Below are positions 5,117 through 5,640 of a DNA stretch of 5,640 nucleotides, one piece after another. The notes under the pieces were generated by a model, which did no database searches, was not told the DNA's origin, and worked only from the letters and a program-made list of their open reading frames with translations. How positions within the stretch are numbered: the stretch's first letter is position 1; each line of letters begins with the position of its first letter. The DNA is from an uncultured bacterium. Its GTDB lineage: Bacteria; Bacillota; Clostridia; Oscillospirales; Acutalibacteraceae. Location: positions 1 to 5,640 of the forward strand of contig CAJMOI010000130.1 in NCBI GenBank assembly GCA_905215105.1, given 5' to 3'. The translations under genes were made by a program, and so were the position numbers.

Positions 5117-5640
5117 ATGAAATGGGGCATTATGGCAACCGGAACAATCGCTGCAAAATTTGCAGATACGGTAATGAAGATGGGAGGGGAAGAGCAGCTG
5201 ACAGCCTGCGGCTCAAGATCCTTGGAAAAGGCGGAAGGATTTGCAGGAAGGTATGGCATCCGGCATGGGTATGGTTCCTATGAAGCCCTTGCGGCGGACC
5301 CGGAGGTGGACGCTGTTTATATTGCCACGCCCAACAACCTGCACTTTGACAATTGCAGGCTGTGCCTGGACGCGGGAAAACATGTGCTCTGCGAAAAACC
5401 ATTTACCACCAGTGCGGACGAGGCCAGATTGCTGTTTGGCATGGCAAGGGAAAAGGGACGGTTCATCATGGAAGGGTTCTGGATCCGCCACCTTCCCCTC
5501 TTAAAGAAGATGCAGGAATTGATAAAAGAGGGCGTGATTGGGTACGTGGTTTATGCCAGAAGTGATTTTGGGTTTACCGCGCAGGGTGCCAGGAAGGACA
5601 GGAAGTTTGATTCTGCACTTGGAGGAGGCGCGCTTCTTGA
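5117..5640 (+). CDS. Gfo/Idh/MocA family NAD(P)-dependent oxidoreductase, N-terminal part
   Basis: The first 174 residues of a gene running off the right edge are present; family members are usually 320-390 residues. The N-terminus is a nucleotide-binding Rossmann fold: MKWGIMATGTIAAKFAD (1-17, glycine-rich turn), then SYEALAADPEVDAVYIATP (54-72) and CEKPFTT (92-98), whose Lys94 is the usual catalytic/binding lysine of the EKP motif. MEGFWIRHLPLLKKM (118-132) and the start of LGGGALL (168-174) fit the following alpha/beta domain. These proteins oxidise or reduce sugars, inositols and similar polyols using NAD(P). The FW.RHLP form is like the dihydrodiol/xylose dehydrogenase-like branch, but the substrate cannot be told. 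The start ATG is supported by GGAGGGAG at 5103-5110, 6 bases upstream. It lies 30 bases after the DUF1266-like gene with no terminator, so the two may share a transcript. AGG codes 5 of 11 arginines, like its neighbour. Confidence 0.93.
   Translation, partial: MKWGIMATGTIAAKFADTVMKMGGEEQLTACGSRSLEKAEGFAGRYGIRHGYGSYEALAADPEVDAVYIATPNNLHFDNCRLCLDAGKHVLCEKPFTTSADEARLLFGMAREKGRFIMEGFWIRHLPLLKKMQELIKEGVIGYVVYARSDFGFTAQGARKDRKFDSALGGGALL

Overview
The window looks like DNA of a gut-type Clostridia (Firmicutes). The signs are strong GGAGG-type ribosome sites, an extended -10 promoter, a pyruvate kinase with the C-terminal PEP-utiliser extension typical of Bacillus and Clostridia, and a secreted protein with clostridial-type cell-wall-binding repeats. 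No species can be named from the sequence alone.

Layout: (a) 1-163, minus strand, is the N-terminal part of a small XRE-like helix-turn-helix protein running off the left edge. (b) 164-484 is an AT-rich divergent intergenic stretch. It holds a probable leftward promoter (276-303), a strong rightward extended -10 promoter (390-419), a near-palindrome over the predicted transcription start (420-435) and a structured leader resembling the helix IV/loop E part of 5S rRNA (441-478). (c) 494-2661 is a two-gene NAD salvage operon: a nicotinamidase-type cysteine hydrolase, then nicotinate phosphoribosyltransferase. Together they would turn nicotinamide into nicotinate and then nicotinate mononucleotide. 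(d) 2692-2745 is a bidirectional terminator between convergent genes. (e) 2757-4202, minus strand, is pyruvate kinase lacking about its first 105 residues. (f) At about 4199-4205 the pyruvate kinase homology stops abruptly, and a ribosome site plus a gene of different codon usage begin on the plus strand. (g) 4211-5086 is a secreted protein with three cell-wall-binding repeats and a DUF1266-like domain. (h) 5117-5640 is the N-terminal part of a Gfo/Idh/MocA oxidoreductase running off the right edge.

The two halves do not appear to belong together. Left of about 4200 arginine is coded almost only by CGN (no AGG found in the phosphoribosyltransferase or pyruvate kinase). Right of it AGG is the commonest arginine codon (6 of 15 and 5 of 11), and ATA isoleucine codons appear. 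The simplest reading is an assembly or cloning chimera, or a recent recombination, that cut off the 5' end of pyruvate kinase. The most interesting native signal is the regulatory region of the NAD salvage operon, where a likely operator and a 5S-like folded leader, which carries the ribosome-binding site, lie within about 75 bases.
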